Source: Paucibacter sp. KCTC 42545
Lineage (GTDB): Bacteria; Pseudomonadota; Gammaproteobacteria; Burkholderiales; Burkholderiaceae_C
Reading direction: 5' to 3'
DNA: 64,000 bases
NCBI RefSeq assembly: GCF_001477625.1
Contig: NZ_CP013692.1
Coordinates: forward strand, 992,001-1,056,000
The notes beneath the pieces are model-generated. The model did no database searches, had not been told where the DNA came from, and saw only the letters and a list, made by a program, of their open reading frames with translations. Position 1 is the first letter of the stretch; each line of letters opens with the position of its first letter. Of the stretch, positions 42,572 to 50,959 are shown in pieces. Made by a program: the position numbers and the translations under genes.

Positions 42572-42762
42572 TCCTTTGGTGTGTACTAAGACTTGCCGGA
42601 AATCCGGGCTTCACGGTCGATAAAAGGCCGCCCATAACAGGTGGCTTTTGCCAGCAAATGTCGGGCTTGCGCCTGGCCTTTGCACCGTCCGCGTCCTGCT
42701 CTTTGGAGAGCCGGCTGACCGGACCACGTAGTCCATCTAATTCCTCGGACCCGTTGAATTGC

Positions 42763-42789
42763 TTATCGACGACACCAGTGATTGACTTA
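42763..42789 (-). promoter_or_regulatory. FliA-type promoter of flagellin gene 2
   Basis: On the minus strand, TAAGTCAA (42782-42789), an 11-base spacer and GTCGATAA (42763-42770) fit the sigma-28 layout. Transcription from here would give a 5' leader of roughly 185 bases. Confidence 0.6.
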
Positions 42790-42799
42790 AATCCTTTTT

Positions 42800-42840
42800 T
42801 CAAAAAACGCCGCTTGTCAAGGGACTTGCGGCGTCTTTTT
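42800..42840 (-). terminator. Intrinsic terminator after flagellin gene 3
   Basis: ACGCCGC (42807-42813) pairs with GCGGCGT (42828-42834), with T runs on both strands, so it can stop transcription from either side. It separates flagellin 3 from the promoter of flagellin 2. Confidence 0.8.
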
Positions 42841-42928
42841 CATGAGCTGTCTGAGTGAGAAATACTGCTGAGTTAATGGGGCTGCAGACTGGAGTGAGTC
42901 GGTATTTGCGACTCACTCCGAGCCATCA

Positions 42929-43768
42929 TCAACGCAGCAGGGTCAGGACTTGCTGTGGCAGCTGATTGGCCTGCGCGATCATCGCGTTACCTGCTTGTTG
43001 CAGGATCTGCGAGCGGCTCAGGTTGGCGGTTTCCGAGGCGTAGTCCGCGTCCAGAATCCGGCTGCGCGCGGCGCTTTGGTTTTCCACCGAGATCATCAAA
43101 TTGGATGTCACGGCGTCAAAGCGGTTTTGCGAAGCACCCAGGGTGGCGCGCTGGCCGCTGACGGTGGTGATGGCCGTATCAATATTGTCGATGACGGTCT
43201 TCAGCGTGGCAGCGGTGTCGGTATTGCTGATCGATGCGCCGGTGACGGCGGTGATCGAGGCATCCGCGGTCAGATCGGTTGTGGCCACGTCAACGATGTC
43301 GTTGTCCGTCGTGTTGGCGCCAATCTGGAAGGTTTGCGTACCTGCGGCGCCGGCCAAGATGGCCTTGCCGTTGAAGGTGGTGCCGCCCAGCACGCGGGTG
43401 ATTTCAGCGCCCAGTTGGCCGAATTCCTTACCGATGGAATCCAAGTCAGTGGTGGTGTTGGTGGCGTTACGGGCTTGCACGCCCAGTTCACGCATACGCT
43501 GCAGGGAATCGCTGACCTTGCTCAGCGCGCCTTCAGCGGTTTGCGCCAGCGAGATGCCGTCGTTGGCGTTGCGGATGGCCACATTCATGCCGCGCACTTG
43601 GCTGGTCATGCGGTCGGCGATGGCCAGACCGGCGGCGTCATCCTTGGCGGAGTTGACGCGCATGCCGGAAGACAGGCGCTGCATGGCGGTAGCCAGTGTG
43701 CCTTGCGAGGTCGCGGTGTTGCGCTGTGCGTTGAGCGACAACTGATTGGTGTTAATGATTGCGGGCAT
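42929..43768 (-). CDS. fliC: Flagellin 3
   Basis: This 279-residue flagellin shares its central domain with flagellin 2 but has slightly different ends ([40 protein letters not shown]). The filament-forming D0/D1 heptads are intact. A FliA-type promoter with a perfect -35 lies about 240 bases upstream, so a long leader is expected, as for flagellin 2. Confidence 0.95.
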   Translation of the reverse strand: MPAIINTNQLSLNAQRNTATSQGTLATAMQRLSSGMRVNSAKDDAAGLAIADRMTSQVRGMNVAIRNANDGISLAQTAEGALSKVSDSLQRMRELGVQARNATNTTTDLDSIGKEFGQLGAEITRVLGGTTFNGKAILAGAAGTQTFQIGANTTDNDIVDVATTDLTADASITAVTGASISNTDTAATLKTVIDNIDTAITTVSGQRATLGASQNRFDAVTSNLMISVENQSAARSRILDADYASETANLSRSQILQQAGNAMIAQANQLPQQVLTLLR

Positions 43769-43989
43769 GATTCACTCCTGTTTCAGCTACAAAGTTTTTC
43801 CGGCATAGCGCCGACGTGTTGCGAACACCTTTAGAGGGCATCCGTTACGCGGAGTCTTGTTCTCATGAACAAGCCCCCCGCCTCGCCCGGCTTAGTCAAC
43901 TGATGCAGCTTTGACCCCCTGTGAAGGGAGGACCTAGTTGCGGCCTTCTTACCGGACCACGTGTCCGTTTCCGAACCCGTTGAAATGGG

Positions 43990-44016
43990 TATCGGACAGC
44001 CGCCAAATAAACTTTA
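43990..44016 (-). promoter_or_regulatory. FliA-type promoter of flagellin gene 3
   Basis: On the minus strand the -35 is TAAAGTTT (44009-44016), the exact consensus. It is followed by 11 bases and GTCCGATA (43990-43997), or equally TCCGATAC with a 12-base spacer. The leader to the start codon is about 220 bases. Confidence 0.7.
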
Positions 44017-44040
44017 GGGCTGTTTGTCAATAGGCTTGAT

Positions 44041-44393
44041 CTGTTGAAAAGCAGGGGTGGCTCGGCTTTGTTTCTTCGATCGGCCAATTTGGGGTCGGCG
44101 GCCACCCTTGAGGGCGGCGAAGAAGGCAGGGCGCTGCACTTTGCTTGTGGCTGAATGGAGTGGCTGGTTCTTGCTCGTGGCCTTTGCTTGATGAATGTGG
44201 CCTCTCGCGATGACGCGATGGCGCATTCAGTGTTTGACGAACTTGCTCTGTTGCTGAAACAAAGAGCCTGTGTTTGCAGGAGTGGCGCAAGCCGCAGGCT
44301 TTGATTTGTTTTCGGTGCGTGGCGCGCCGAGCAGGCTTGGAGAAGCGGCTGCTAGTCCGGCCTTTTCTCACGAATGGGGTGGGGCTAGGGCAC
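44041..44393. other. Intergenic stretch without a supported gene
   Basis: Between the flagellin 3 promoter and the promoter-like site for the TPR gene I find no open frame with family features and no strong ribosome-binding site. Two inverted stretches (CGGCGGCCACCC/GGGCGGCG near 44097-44120) may form a weak hairpin. Confidence 0.5.
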
Positions 44394-44420
44394 TAAAGTT
44401 CGTTGCACTGAAGTCGAGCG
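44394..44420 (+). promoter_or_regulatory. Possible FliA-type promoter of the TPR gene
   Basis: TAAAGTTC (44394-44401), an 11-base spacer and GTCGAGCG (44413-44420) lie about 120 bases before the TPR gene. The -35 is near consensus, the -10 is weaker. Confidence 0.35.
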
Positions 44421-44539
44421 GTATGTGCTGTTTCTTGCATTGCCGCCTAGCCATCAGAGTCATTCACGCATCTGTGCAGGTCACCCGATCAGTCTGGGCC
44501 TTTGCAGAGCAAAAGCTGTAGAAACTCTTGGAGATCCCT

Positions 44540-45055
44540 ATGCATGCCATGACGCAAGCCAAGTCGCAATCCGCAACGCTGCCTGCTCAGATGCAGGCGA
44601 TCCATACTGATTCCTCGGAGTCCACGATCAGCGTGGAGGCCGCATTGCTGCTGGCTCAAGCGCGCAATATGGCTTTTGCCGAAGCCGCGCAAGGTCGCTT
44701 GGGTGAGGGCCTGAACTTGTTGCAAATCGCCCTGGAGCATGAGCCGATGGCGCATGACTTGCTCAGCGATATGGCCGCACTGCTGCTGAGCGCAGGCGAG
44801 TTGGTTCACGCCCAGGCCGCAGCCGAGCGTGCGCTGGCTTTGCAACCTAATCATGGCGCCAGCCTGTACTCCCTGGCCTTCGCGCTGTCCGGCCAGGGTC
44901 AGGTCTTGCGTGCGCGCGAAGTGCTGCAGCGCTTGCTCACGGGCGAAGCCCTGCAAAACTTGCAGATGGAATCTCCTGACTTGCTGCCGGTGGCGCAAAC
45001 AGAAATGAAGCGCCTGAGCGCGCTGACCGGTGGCGCAGCGACCGCTGCCGACTGA
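44540..45055 (+). CDS. Tetratricopeptide-repeat protein beside the flagellin genes
   Basis: The product of about 171 residues has a short variable N-terminus and then two to three TPR-like helix pairs (EAAQGRLGEGLNLLQIALEH; LLLSAGELVHAQAAAERALA; LYSLAFALSGQGQVLRAREV). No catalytic motif is seen, so it is probably a scaffold. Its position between the flagellins and the flhDC/glycosyltransferase segment suggests a part in flagellin handling or glycosylation. The ATG at 44540 follows TTGGAGA; a TTG at 44528 is an alternative. Confidence 0.8.
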   Translation: MHAMTQAKSQSATLPAQMQAIHTDSSESTISVEAALLLAQARNMAFAEAAQGRLGEGLNLLQIALEHEPMAHDLLSDMAALLLSAGELVHAQAAAERALALQPNHGASLYSLAFALSGQGQVLRAREVLQRLLTGEALQNLQMESPDLLPVAQTEMKRLSALTGGAATAAD

Positions 45056-45257
45056 TAGCTCCCAATCAGCCTGCTCGGGCTGATCTGGCGGCTTGCCCGC
45101 TTGCTCGACTGCTCTATCGACTGTTCCAGTTAGAGCGTCCCGGCCGGACTATGCGGCGCCTGACTCAGGCGGCCTTGGCGTCCCAGCCAAACTTAGCCAG
45201 TCCACTGACCTATTTGCACCCGCCCCGAGAGATCGGCCGGCGGGCCTAGGCGTTTGC
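45056..45257. other. Intergenic stretch before the first flhDC operon
   Basis: No open frame with recognisable features occurs here. It contains several G+C-rich inverted repeats and precedes the 149-base upstream block shared by the three flhD genes. Confidence 0.5.
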
Positions 45258-45406
45258 CTGTAGGAAGTTCGCTGACAAGCAGGTGCGGGAAAAATGGACT
45301 TCAGGAACGGAAGTGCGCCGATGTTGTGAGTTTGTTCCGAGCTTCACAATTGGTTTCAGCTTGATACGAAATCAACACAACAGTTTTGCCCCCGGAGCCC
45401 AGCATC
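45258..45406 (+). promoter_or_regulatory. flhD upstream block, copy 1
   Basis: This 149-base block corresponds base for base in length to 49766-49914 and 52053-52201. All three share CGCCGATGTTG, GAGTTTGTTC, TTTCAGCTTGATACGAAATC and AACACAACAGTTTTGCCCCC just before flhD. Copies 2 and 3 are almost identical; copy 1 is more divergent in its first 60 bases. The conserved block probably holds the flhDC promoter and leader. Confidence 0.65.
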
Positions 45407-45730
45407 ATGAACGCAGACCAAATCCTCGCCGAGATCCGTGAAGCCAATCTGAACTACCTGATGCTGGCCCAAAGCCTGATCCGCCAGGACCCCGAGCAAG
45501 CGCTCTATCGCCTGGGCATCTCCGAAGACACCGCTACGCTGATCAGCACGCTGAGCCCCGCCCAGCTGATGAAGATTGCCTCGGGCAACACCTTGCTGTG
45601 CCGTTTCCGCATGGATGACGATCTGGTCTGGGGTCTGCTGACCAGCCACGGCAAGTCAGCCGCCAACGACGGCATCAGCCGCCTGCACGCCTCTATTTTG
45701 ATGGCCGGCCGCCATCAAGAAGCCGCCTGA
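45407..45730 (+). CDS. flhD: Flagellar master regulator subunit FlhD, copy 1
   Basis: FlhD with FlhC forms the FlhD4C2 activator of class II flagellar promoters. The 107-residue protein begins MNADQILAEIREANLNYLML and contains QSLIRQDPEQALYRLGIS and LCRFRMDDDLVWGLL, typical of beta-proteobacterial FlhD. The ATG at 45407 follows CCCCGGAG. The protein is identical to copies 2 and 3. Confidence 0.96.
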   Translation: MNADQILAEIREANLNYLMLAQSLIRQDPEQALYRLGISEDTATLISTLSPAQLMKIASGNTLLCRFRMDDDLVWGLLTSHGKSAANDGISRLHASILMAGRHQEAA

Positions 45731-45743
45731 ATTGTTGACCCCC

Positions 45744-45843
45744 GGCTGCGCGGATACGCGCAGCCACCCCCCGAGGGGGTCGGGTCTTCGGCAGGCTTGA
45801 CCTGCCGGTAGACCCGGACGGCGGGGCCGCTTGGGAGCGGCCC
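45744..45843 (+). ncRNA. Structured four-hairpin RNA element between flhD and flhC, copy 1
   Basis: The 100-base element has four consecutive stems: 9 bp with loop GATA (45744-45765); 6 bp with loop CGA (45766-45780); a two-part stem with internal loops (CGGGTC/GACCCG outer, GGCAGG/CCTGCC inner, 45781-45816); and 8 bp GGGCCGCT/AGCGGCCC with loop TGGG (45824-45843). The element at 50251-50350 has the same layout and length with different bases in stems 1-3, so the pairing is conserved rather than the sequence. Confidence 0.65.
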
Positions 45844-45892
45844 GGCGCTGGCCCCGCAAATTAGATCCGAAGACACACGACGAGACACCATC

Positions 45893-46429
45893 ATGCGCAA
45901 CAAAAGCATCCTCACCGAAGCCCGCCAGATCGAACGTGCGGTCACCTTGATCAACCTGGGTGCGCGCTTGCAAGTGTTGGAGTCGGAAACCGATATGTCT
46001 TACGAGCGCCTGCTGCGCTTGTACAAGGAAGTCTCGGGCAAGAGCCCCAGCAAGGGCCAACTGCCGTTCTCGACTGACTGGTTCATGACTTGGCAGCCCA
46101 ATATTCATGCTTCGCTATTTTTGAATGTGCATGAGTACCTGAACAAGGTCTCGGAGTTGGATGAGATTGATGCGGTCATCAAAGCCTATCAGCTCTATCA
46201 AGAACAGACGCAAGCCCAAGGCCTGGAGGCCATGCTTTCGGTGACGCGCGCTTGGCGCCTGGTGAAGTTCATCGACAACGGCATGTTGACGATGACCAAG
46301 TGCAGCACCTGCGGCGGTCAATTCGTGACCCATCCGCATGAGATTGCCCGTCACTATGTCTGCGGCATGTGCAACCCACCGGCCCGCGCCGGCAAGGGCC
46401 GTGCGCAGGGCGCGATTCAGATGCACTGA
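45893..46429 (+). CDS. flhC: Flagellar master regulator subunit FlhC, copy 1
   Basis: FlhC is the zinc-containing DNA-binding partner of FlhD. The 178-residue protein has LLRLYKEVSGKSPSKGQLPF, the conserved DWFMTWQPNIHASLF, and four zinc-ligand cysteines (137, 140, 157, 160 in KCSTCGG and CGMCNPP). It is separated from flhD by 162 bases holding the structured element. It is identical to copy 3 and differs from copy 2 at residue 119. Confidence 0.96.
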   Translation: MRNKSILTEARQIERAVTLINLGARLQVLESETDMSYERLLRLYKEVSGKSPSKGQLPFSTDWFMTWQPNIHASLFLNVHEYLNKVSELDEIDAVIKAYQLYQEQTQAQGLEAMLSVTRAWRLVKFIDNGMLTMTKCSTCGGQFVTHPHEIARHYVCGMCNPPARAGKGRAQGAIQMH

Positions 46430-46452
46430 GGCCTTGAGCTTGTCGCGCGGAG

Positions 46453-48231
46453 TCAGCTGACTTTGGGTGCTAGCTCGGCCGGCGGCATGGCTGGCAATGC
46501 GGCCGGCGCCAAGCCGGCTTCGGCGCGTTCCCACATGCGTAGCAGCAAGCTTTCCAACTCACGCGCGAAGCGTGGGGCGTCGAACAGGGCTTGTCGCCCC
46601 TTCAGTACGCGTCCGCGCAATTCCAGTAACTTTTCGGGTTGCTCGCCCAGGGCGCAGGCTCGGTCGATGTAGTCTTGCGCGCTATTGCACACCAACTCGT
46701 CCAGGCCGGCCGCACCCAAGATGCTGGCCGCCACGCTCTGCGTGAAGCACTCGCCGCGCAAGGTCAGCACGGGGAGGCCTGCGGCCAAGGCATCGCTGGT
46801 GGTGGTGTGGCCATTGCAGGGCCAGCTGTCCAGCGCCAGGTCGGCGGCTGCCAAGCGCTGAAGATGCTCATGCATGGGCAGGCGCGGCGCAAAGACGAGG
46901 CGCTCGGCGGCAATGCCACGGGCCATTGCTTCTCGCTGCAACTGCGCATCAAGTGCCGCCCCGCCGCTGAGCTGCCACAACACGGCACCAGGCAAGCGCC
47001 GAAGAGTGCTCATCCAGGCCACGAACAGGGCCGGAGTGATTTTGTAAATTGGGTGGGCGCTGAGCAGTACCAACGCCTGCTCAGGCAAGCCCAGTGCCGC
47101 GCGGCTTGGCAAAGCGGAGCCGCCGACTCGCAGGCGCTGGCTGTCATTGGGCTGATAGCAGCGTGGCAGTTGCGCAATCTGTTCGCTGTAGGCGCTAGCC
47201 TGGTCCAGCGGGGTGACATGCGGGTCACCGATGATGTAGTCGATGAAGTCGGCGCCACTGCTGCCCGGAAAGCCCAGCCAGGCCACTTGCACCGGCGCGG
47301 GCCGATAGGCCAGGGCGGCAAAGCGGCTTTGGGCCGTGTGGCCCTTCAGGTCGATGATGATGTCGATCTGTTCGGCGCGGATGCGCTGGGCGATCGCGGC
47401 CAGGCTCAGGCCGGCCACGTCGATGAAACTCTCGCAGGCTTGGCGCAGCCTCCGCCGCATGGCCGAGCGATCGTCCGGCCCATGGGAAAACAAGATCACC
47501 TCAAAGCGCTGGCGGTCACGCGCCTCCAGCACCTCAACCAGCAAGGCGGCCGTGGCGTGGTCGTGAAAGTCCGCCGACAAATAGCCAATGCGCAAGCGCC
47601 GACCCGCCGCCAAGGGCTTGGCTTGGCGTGGCGGCAGTGCGTTGATGCCGCGGGTCAGGTAGCGGCTGCTGAGTCGGGCGACCTTGAGGAGATCTGCGGG
47701 CAGATGCGGCAGGCCGATCAACGCAAAGGGCACGCCGAATTCATCGGCCGCATCGGCGGGCTTGGCGCGGATGGCGTGCAGCAGGCTTTGTTGATTGGCC
47801 TCGAAGTCTTGCCAGCGCAGGGCTTGCTGGTCGCCGTGCGCCAAATAGGCCTGGGCCATCACGCTATTGGGCTGCAAGTCGGCCACAGCGCGAAAGCACT
47901 CCGCCGCTTCTTGCGGCATTTGCAGATCTTGAAATGCAAAAGCCAGCTGCAAAAACGCTTGCTCATCGTCGGCGCGCAGGGCCAGTGCTTGCATCAAAAC
48001 GCCCACGGCCTCCTGCGCTTGGCCGCTGCGGCGCAAGGCTTCGCCCAAAAGGCGCTGGAAGGTGTTGGACTGCCCGGCTTGCGGGTCGCGGCAAGCGCGC
48101 AGCAGCTGGGCGCAGTCGGCAAAGCGTTCCTGCTGCATGGCTGCCTGGGCTAGGCGCAGGCTGCTCGCCAAGTCAGGGGCGATGCTGTCTGTCTGCGCTG
48201 CTGCCGGTTTTGCTGCCTTGCTGACTTTCAT
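46453..48231 (-). CDS. TPR-containing GT41 (OGT/SPINDLY-type) glycosyltransferase
   Basis: This 592-residue protein resembles bacterial O-GlcNAc-transferase-like enzymes. TPR helices fill about residues 15-170 (FQRLLGEALRRSGQAQEAVG; AFLQLAFAFQDLQMPQEAAE). The GT41 domain follows with LRIGYLSADFHDHATAALLV, IIIDLKGHTAQSRFAALAYR, WLGFPGSSGADFIDYIIGDP and DLALDSWPCNGHTTTSDALA. Such enzymes often glycosylate Ser/Thr of flagellin, and three flagellin genes are nearby. The start at 48231 lies two bases after the stop of the methyltransferase gene, so the genes are coupled. Confidence 0.88.
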   Translation of the reverse strand: MKVSKAAKPAAAQTDSIAPDLASSLRLAQAAMQQERFADCAQLLRACRDPQAGQSNTFQRLLGEALRRSGQAQEAVGVLMQALALRADDEQAFLQLAFAFQDLQMPQEAAECFRAVADLQPNSVMAQAYLAHGDQQALRWQDFEANQQSLLHAIRAKPADAADEFGVPFALIGLPHLPADLLKVARLSSRYLTRGINALPPRQAKPLAAGRRLRIGYLSADFHDHATAALLVEVLEARDRQRFEVILFSHGPDDRSAMRRRLRQACESFIDVAGLSLAAIAQRIRAEQIDIIIDLKGHTAQSRFAALAYRPAPVQVAWLGFPGSSGADFIDYIIGDPHVTPLDQASAYSEQIAQLPRCYQPNDSQRLRVGGSALPSRAALGLPEQALVLLSAHPIYKITPALFVAWMSTLRRLPGAVLWQLSGGAALDAQLQREAMARGIAAERLVFAPRLPMHEHLQRLAAADLALDSWPCNGHTTTSDALAAGLPVLTLRGECFTQSVAASILGAAGLDELVCNSAQDYIDRACALGEQPEKLLELRGRVLKGRQALFDAPRFARELESLLLRMWERAEAGLAPAALPAMPPAELAPKVS

Positions 48232-48233
48232 GC

Positions 48234-48911
48234 TCAGGCGCTGGCCTCGGCGTCGCTTGCATCGACCTGGGCTGCGGCCGGGCCCGCCATGGCCAGCAAG
48301 GACATGCGGTTGAAGAACCACATGCCTTGCAAGTCCCAGCTGGTGTACTTGCGCAGCACATTGGCCAGGGTGTAGGGCGTGTACCAGCAGTTGTGGTCGG
48401 GGTGGACCACTTCGACAAAGGTCTGCGCGCCGCTGCTGTAGTCAAAGTGCTGGCGGAAGCAGCTGAAGGCATCGGGCACGGTGATCACATACTGCGCGGC
48501 GCCCAGTGATTGCAGATGCTGCAAAAAACCCTGCACATCGGGTACATGCTCCATCACCTCGGGCACCAGCACCAAGTCGTAATGGTCTTTGGGTACATCG
48601 TCCCAGCTGCTGAACAGGCGGCCTTTCAAATGCGGCTGCATCTGCTCGAAGGCCTCGATATTGATGTCGAAGCCATCCAGCTCGCAAATGCCATCGAGCT
48701 GCAAATGCAGGGATTGCTTCAGATTGGTGATGGGCCAATCCACGCAGCCCACGTGCAGCACGCGTTTACCGGCGCACATGGGTTGGAACACATCCAGGCG
48801 GGAGCGGCCACGCAGCTCTTCGCTGACGGCAACTTTCTGCACGAAGTAGGGCGCGTGGGCCAGCTCCAGCGTGGAGACGGGCAAGCTGGGCGTTTGGGGC
48901 AGGGCGCTCAT
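48234..48911 (-). CDS. SAM-dependent methyltransferase
   Basis: The 225-residue product has the class I methyltransferase signature: GKRVLHVGCVDWPITNLKQS (SAM-binding loop), LDGFDINIEAFEQM (acidic end of strand 2) and DLVLVPEVMEHVPDVQGFLQ. The acceptor is unknown. It lies between a GT32 and a GT41 glycosyltransferase gene on the same strand, so methylation of a glycan on flagellin is a reasonable guess. The start is the ATG at 48911, two bases after the preceding stop. Confidence 0.82.
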   Translation of the reverse strand: MSALPQTPSLPVSTLELAHAPYFVQKVAVSEELRGRSRLDVFQPMCAGKRVLHVGCVDWPITNLKQSLHLQLDGICELDGFDINIEAFEQMQPHLKGRLFSSWDDVPKDHYDLVLVPEVMEHVPDVQGFLQHLQSLGAAQYVITVPDAFSCFRQHFDYSSGAQTFVEVVHPDHNCWYTPYTLANVLRKYTSWDLQGMWFFNRMSLLAMAGPAAAQVDASDAEASA

Positions 48912-48913
48912 GC

Positions 48914-49555
48914 TCAGGCGACCTTTCGCTTGTAAAGCTCGTTGTAATTGTTCAGGGTGCTGCCCCAGGCTTGGTCGGCGAACACCAGGCCGCCTCCGGT
49001 GTACTCGGCGCCGGTGAAATGGCGCGGAATGAAGAAGTGGCTGGGCCAGATGGTCAGGTCGGCGTATTGGTGCATGCGGTGGCATTCGGTCAGAAAGAGC
49101 GGGCCGACGCTTTGCCAGGCCATGCGGTCGTCGACGCGCGGCTGGTTCTGCAGGTCCAGAATCATCTGGCCGAAGAAGGGGTTCTCGGGCTTGGAGGCCA
49201 CATAGCCGGCTGCGATCAGGCCCGGCCGCACCAGTTCGTTCTCCCAGCAGGCGCAAGCCTCGCCTTCGAACAGCCAGGGTTCGAGCGGCCGCTGGCAGAT
49301 GCTGTCGGCATCGACCACAAAGCCGCCCTCGTGATAAAGAATCTCCCAGCGCATCAGGTCGGCCACGCCGTTGAGTTCGCGCTTGGCCATATCACGCATA
49401 TGTTTGGAATTGATCCAGCCATAGCTGCCCAGTTCTTCATTGCCCCAGACGCGCACCTGCCAGTCGGGATTGTGCTGGCGCCAGGTGTCGATGCAGTTGT
49501 CGGGGCGCTTGCTCTCGTCGCCAACCCAGATCACGTGAATGGTGCGGGGAATCAT
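48914..49555 (-). CDS. GT32-type glycosyltransferase (DxD sugar-binding)
   Basis: The 213-residue protein begins MIPRTIHVIWVGDESKRPDN, the standard start of the Gly_transf_sug family. It contains LMRWEILYHEGGFVVDADSI with the metal-binding DAD motif and the invariant GG. It should transfer a nucleotide-sugar-derived residue. An in-frame ATG two codons upstream is possible. It is the first of three leftward genes (GT32, methyltransferase, GT41), lying between the first and second flhDC operons. Confidence 0.87.
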   Translation of the reverse strand: MIPRTIHVIWVGDESKRPDNCIDTWRQHNPDWQVRVWGNEELGSYGWINSKHMRDMAKRELNGVADLMRWEILYHEGGFVVDADSICQRPLEPWLFEGEACACWENELVRPGLIAAGYVASKPENPFFGQMILDLQNQPRVDDRMAWQSVGPLFLTECHRMHQYADLTIWPSHFFIPRHFTGAEYTGGGLVFADQAWGSTLNNYNELYKRKVA

Positions 49556-49765
49556 GGGCATGCCTTGCCTTTGGATGGTGTTGCCTCCGAATGTAGGCCT
49601 GCAGCCTTGCCGGCCAAGTCTGGAAAAGAGCGGGCTTTGCCTTACAAACAAAGATCAAGGGCAAAAGGCCTGTTGCGGGTCGCTTTCGAGGCCTGTTTCT
49701 CCTATGACAGCCCGGAATTTTCTCGATCGGATGAACTGGATGATTGCTTGGCGCTTATTGCGGGT

Positions 49766-49914
49766 TTGTAGGAAAAAACCTGACAAGCCACAGGGAAGAA
49801 AGGGGACTTCAGTGACGGAAAAGCGCCGATGTTGGGAGTTTGTTCTGCGCTTCACAATCTGTTTCAGCTTGATACGAAATCAACACAACAGTTTTGCCCC
49901 CGGAGACCAGCACC
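49766..49914 (+). promoter_or_regulatory. flhD upstream block, copy 2
   Basis: This 149-base block before the second flhD is nearly identical to 52053-52201 and clearly related to 45258-45406. It starts GTAGGAAAAAACCTGACAAG and ends at the flhD start codon. Confidence 0.65.
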
Positions 49915-50238
49915 ATGAACGCAGACCAAATCCTCGCCGAGATCCGTGAAGCCAATCTGAACTACCTGATGCTGGCGCAAAGCCTGATCCGCCAGGACCC
50001 CGAACAAGCGCTGTATCGCCTTGGTATCTCTGAAGACACCGCTACGCTGATCAGCACGCTGAGCCCCGCTCAGCTGATGAAGATCGCCTCGGGCAACACC
50101 TTGCTGTGCCGCTTCCGCATGGATGACGATCTGGTCTGGGGCTTGCTGACCAGCCACGGCAAGTCGGCCGCCAACGACGGCATCAGCCGCCTGCACGCCT
50201 CTATTTTGATGGCCGGTCGCCATCAAGAAGCCGCCTGA
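49915..50238 (+). CDS. flhD: Flagellar master regulator subunit FlhD, copy 2
   Basis: The 107-residue protein is identical to copies 1 and 3, with only silent base changes (for example around CGCCTTGGTATCTCTGAAG). The ribosome-binding context CCCCGGAG is kept. The gene is complete and nothing suggests decay. Confidence 0.96.
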   Translation: MNADQILAEIREANLNYLMLAQSLIRQDPEQALYRLGISEDTATLISTLSPAQLMKIASGNTLLCRFRMDDDLVWGLLTSHGKSAANDGISRLHASILMAGRHQEAA

Positions 50239-50250
50239 GCACTGACACCC

Positions 50251-50350
50251 GCTTGCCTGGGTACAGGCAAGCACCCTCCGAGAGGGTTCGAATCATCAGC
50301 GGGCTGGGCCCGCAGTTGATTCGATAGGCGGGGCCGCTTGGGAGCGGCCC
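50251..50350 (+). ncRNA. Structured four-hairpin RNA element between flhD and flhC, copy 2
   Basis: This has the same 100-base layout as at 45744: stem 1 GCTTGCCTG/CAGGCAAGC with loop GGTA; stem 2 ACCCTC/GAGGGT with loop CGA; two-part stem 3 (TCGAATC/GATTCGA outer, GCGGG/CCCGC inner); stem 4 GGGCCGCT/AGCGGCCC with loop TGGG. Stems 1 and 3 share almost no sequence with copy 1 yet pair perfectly. Confidence 0.65.
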
Positions 50351-50401
50351 GGCGCTGGCCTCGCAAGACAAATACAGAACCAGATCGAGAGACACACCAT
50401 C

Positions 50402-50938
50402 ATGCGCAACAAAAGCATCCTCACCGAAGCCCGCCAGATCGAACGTGCGGTCACCTTGATCAACCTGGGTGCGCGCTTGCAAGTGTTGGAGTCGGAAACC
50501 GATATGTCTTATGAGCGCCTGCTGCGCTTGTACAAGGAAGTCTCGGGCAAGAGCCCCAGCAAGGGCCAACTGCCGTTCTCGACCGACTGGTTCATGACTT
50601 GGCAGCCCAATATTCATGCTTCGCTGTTTTTGAATGTGCATGAGTACCTGAACAAGGTCTCGGAGTTGGATGAGATTGATGCGGTCATCAAGGCCTATCA
50701 GCTCTATCAAGAGCAGACGCAAGCCCAAGGCCTGGAAGCCATGTTGTCGGTGACCCTCGCTTGGCGCCTGGTGAAGTTCATCGACAACGGCATGTTGACG
50801 ATGACCAAGTGCAGCACCTGCGGCGGTCAATTCGTGACGCATCCGCATGAGATTGCCCGTCACTATGTTTGCGGCATGTGCAACCCACCGGCCCGCGCCG
50901 GCAAGGGCCGTGCGCAAGGCGCAATTCAGATGCATTGA
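50402..50938 (+). CDS. flhC: Flagellar master regulator subunit FlhC, copy 2 (R119L)
   Basis: This 178-residue FlhC is identical to copies 1 and 3 except for Leu instead of Arg at residue 119 (MLSVTLAWRLVKF against MLSVTRAWRLVKF), caused by CGC to CTC. The four zinc cysteines are kept. Residue 119 lies between the central helices and the zinc region, so the change could affect FlhD contact or DNA binding. Confidence 0.96.
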   Translation: MRNKSILTEARQIERAVTLINLGARLQVLESETDMSYERLLRLYKEVSGKSPSKGQLPFSTDWFMTWQPNIHASLFLNVHEYLNKVSELDEIDAVIKAYQLYQEQTQAQGLEAMLSVTLAWRLVKFIDNGMLTMTKCSTCGGQFVTHPHEIARHYVCGMCNPPARAGKGRAQGAIQMH

Positions 50939-50959
50939 GTCTTGCTGTCCCAGCTGCCC

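Noticed and set aside
45740..45860. Rho-independent terminator separating flhD from flhC
   Set aside because: The hairpins are strong but no T tract follows, and the same four-stem layout is kept in the second operon, which points to a structured element rather than a terminator.
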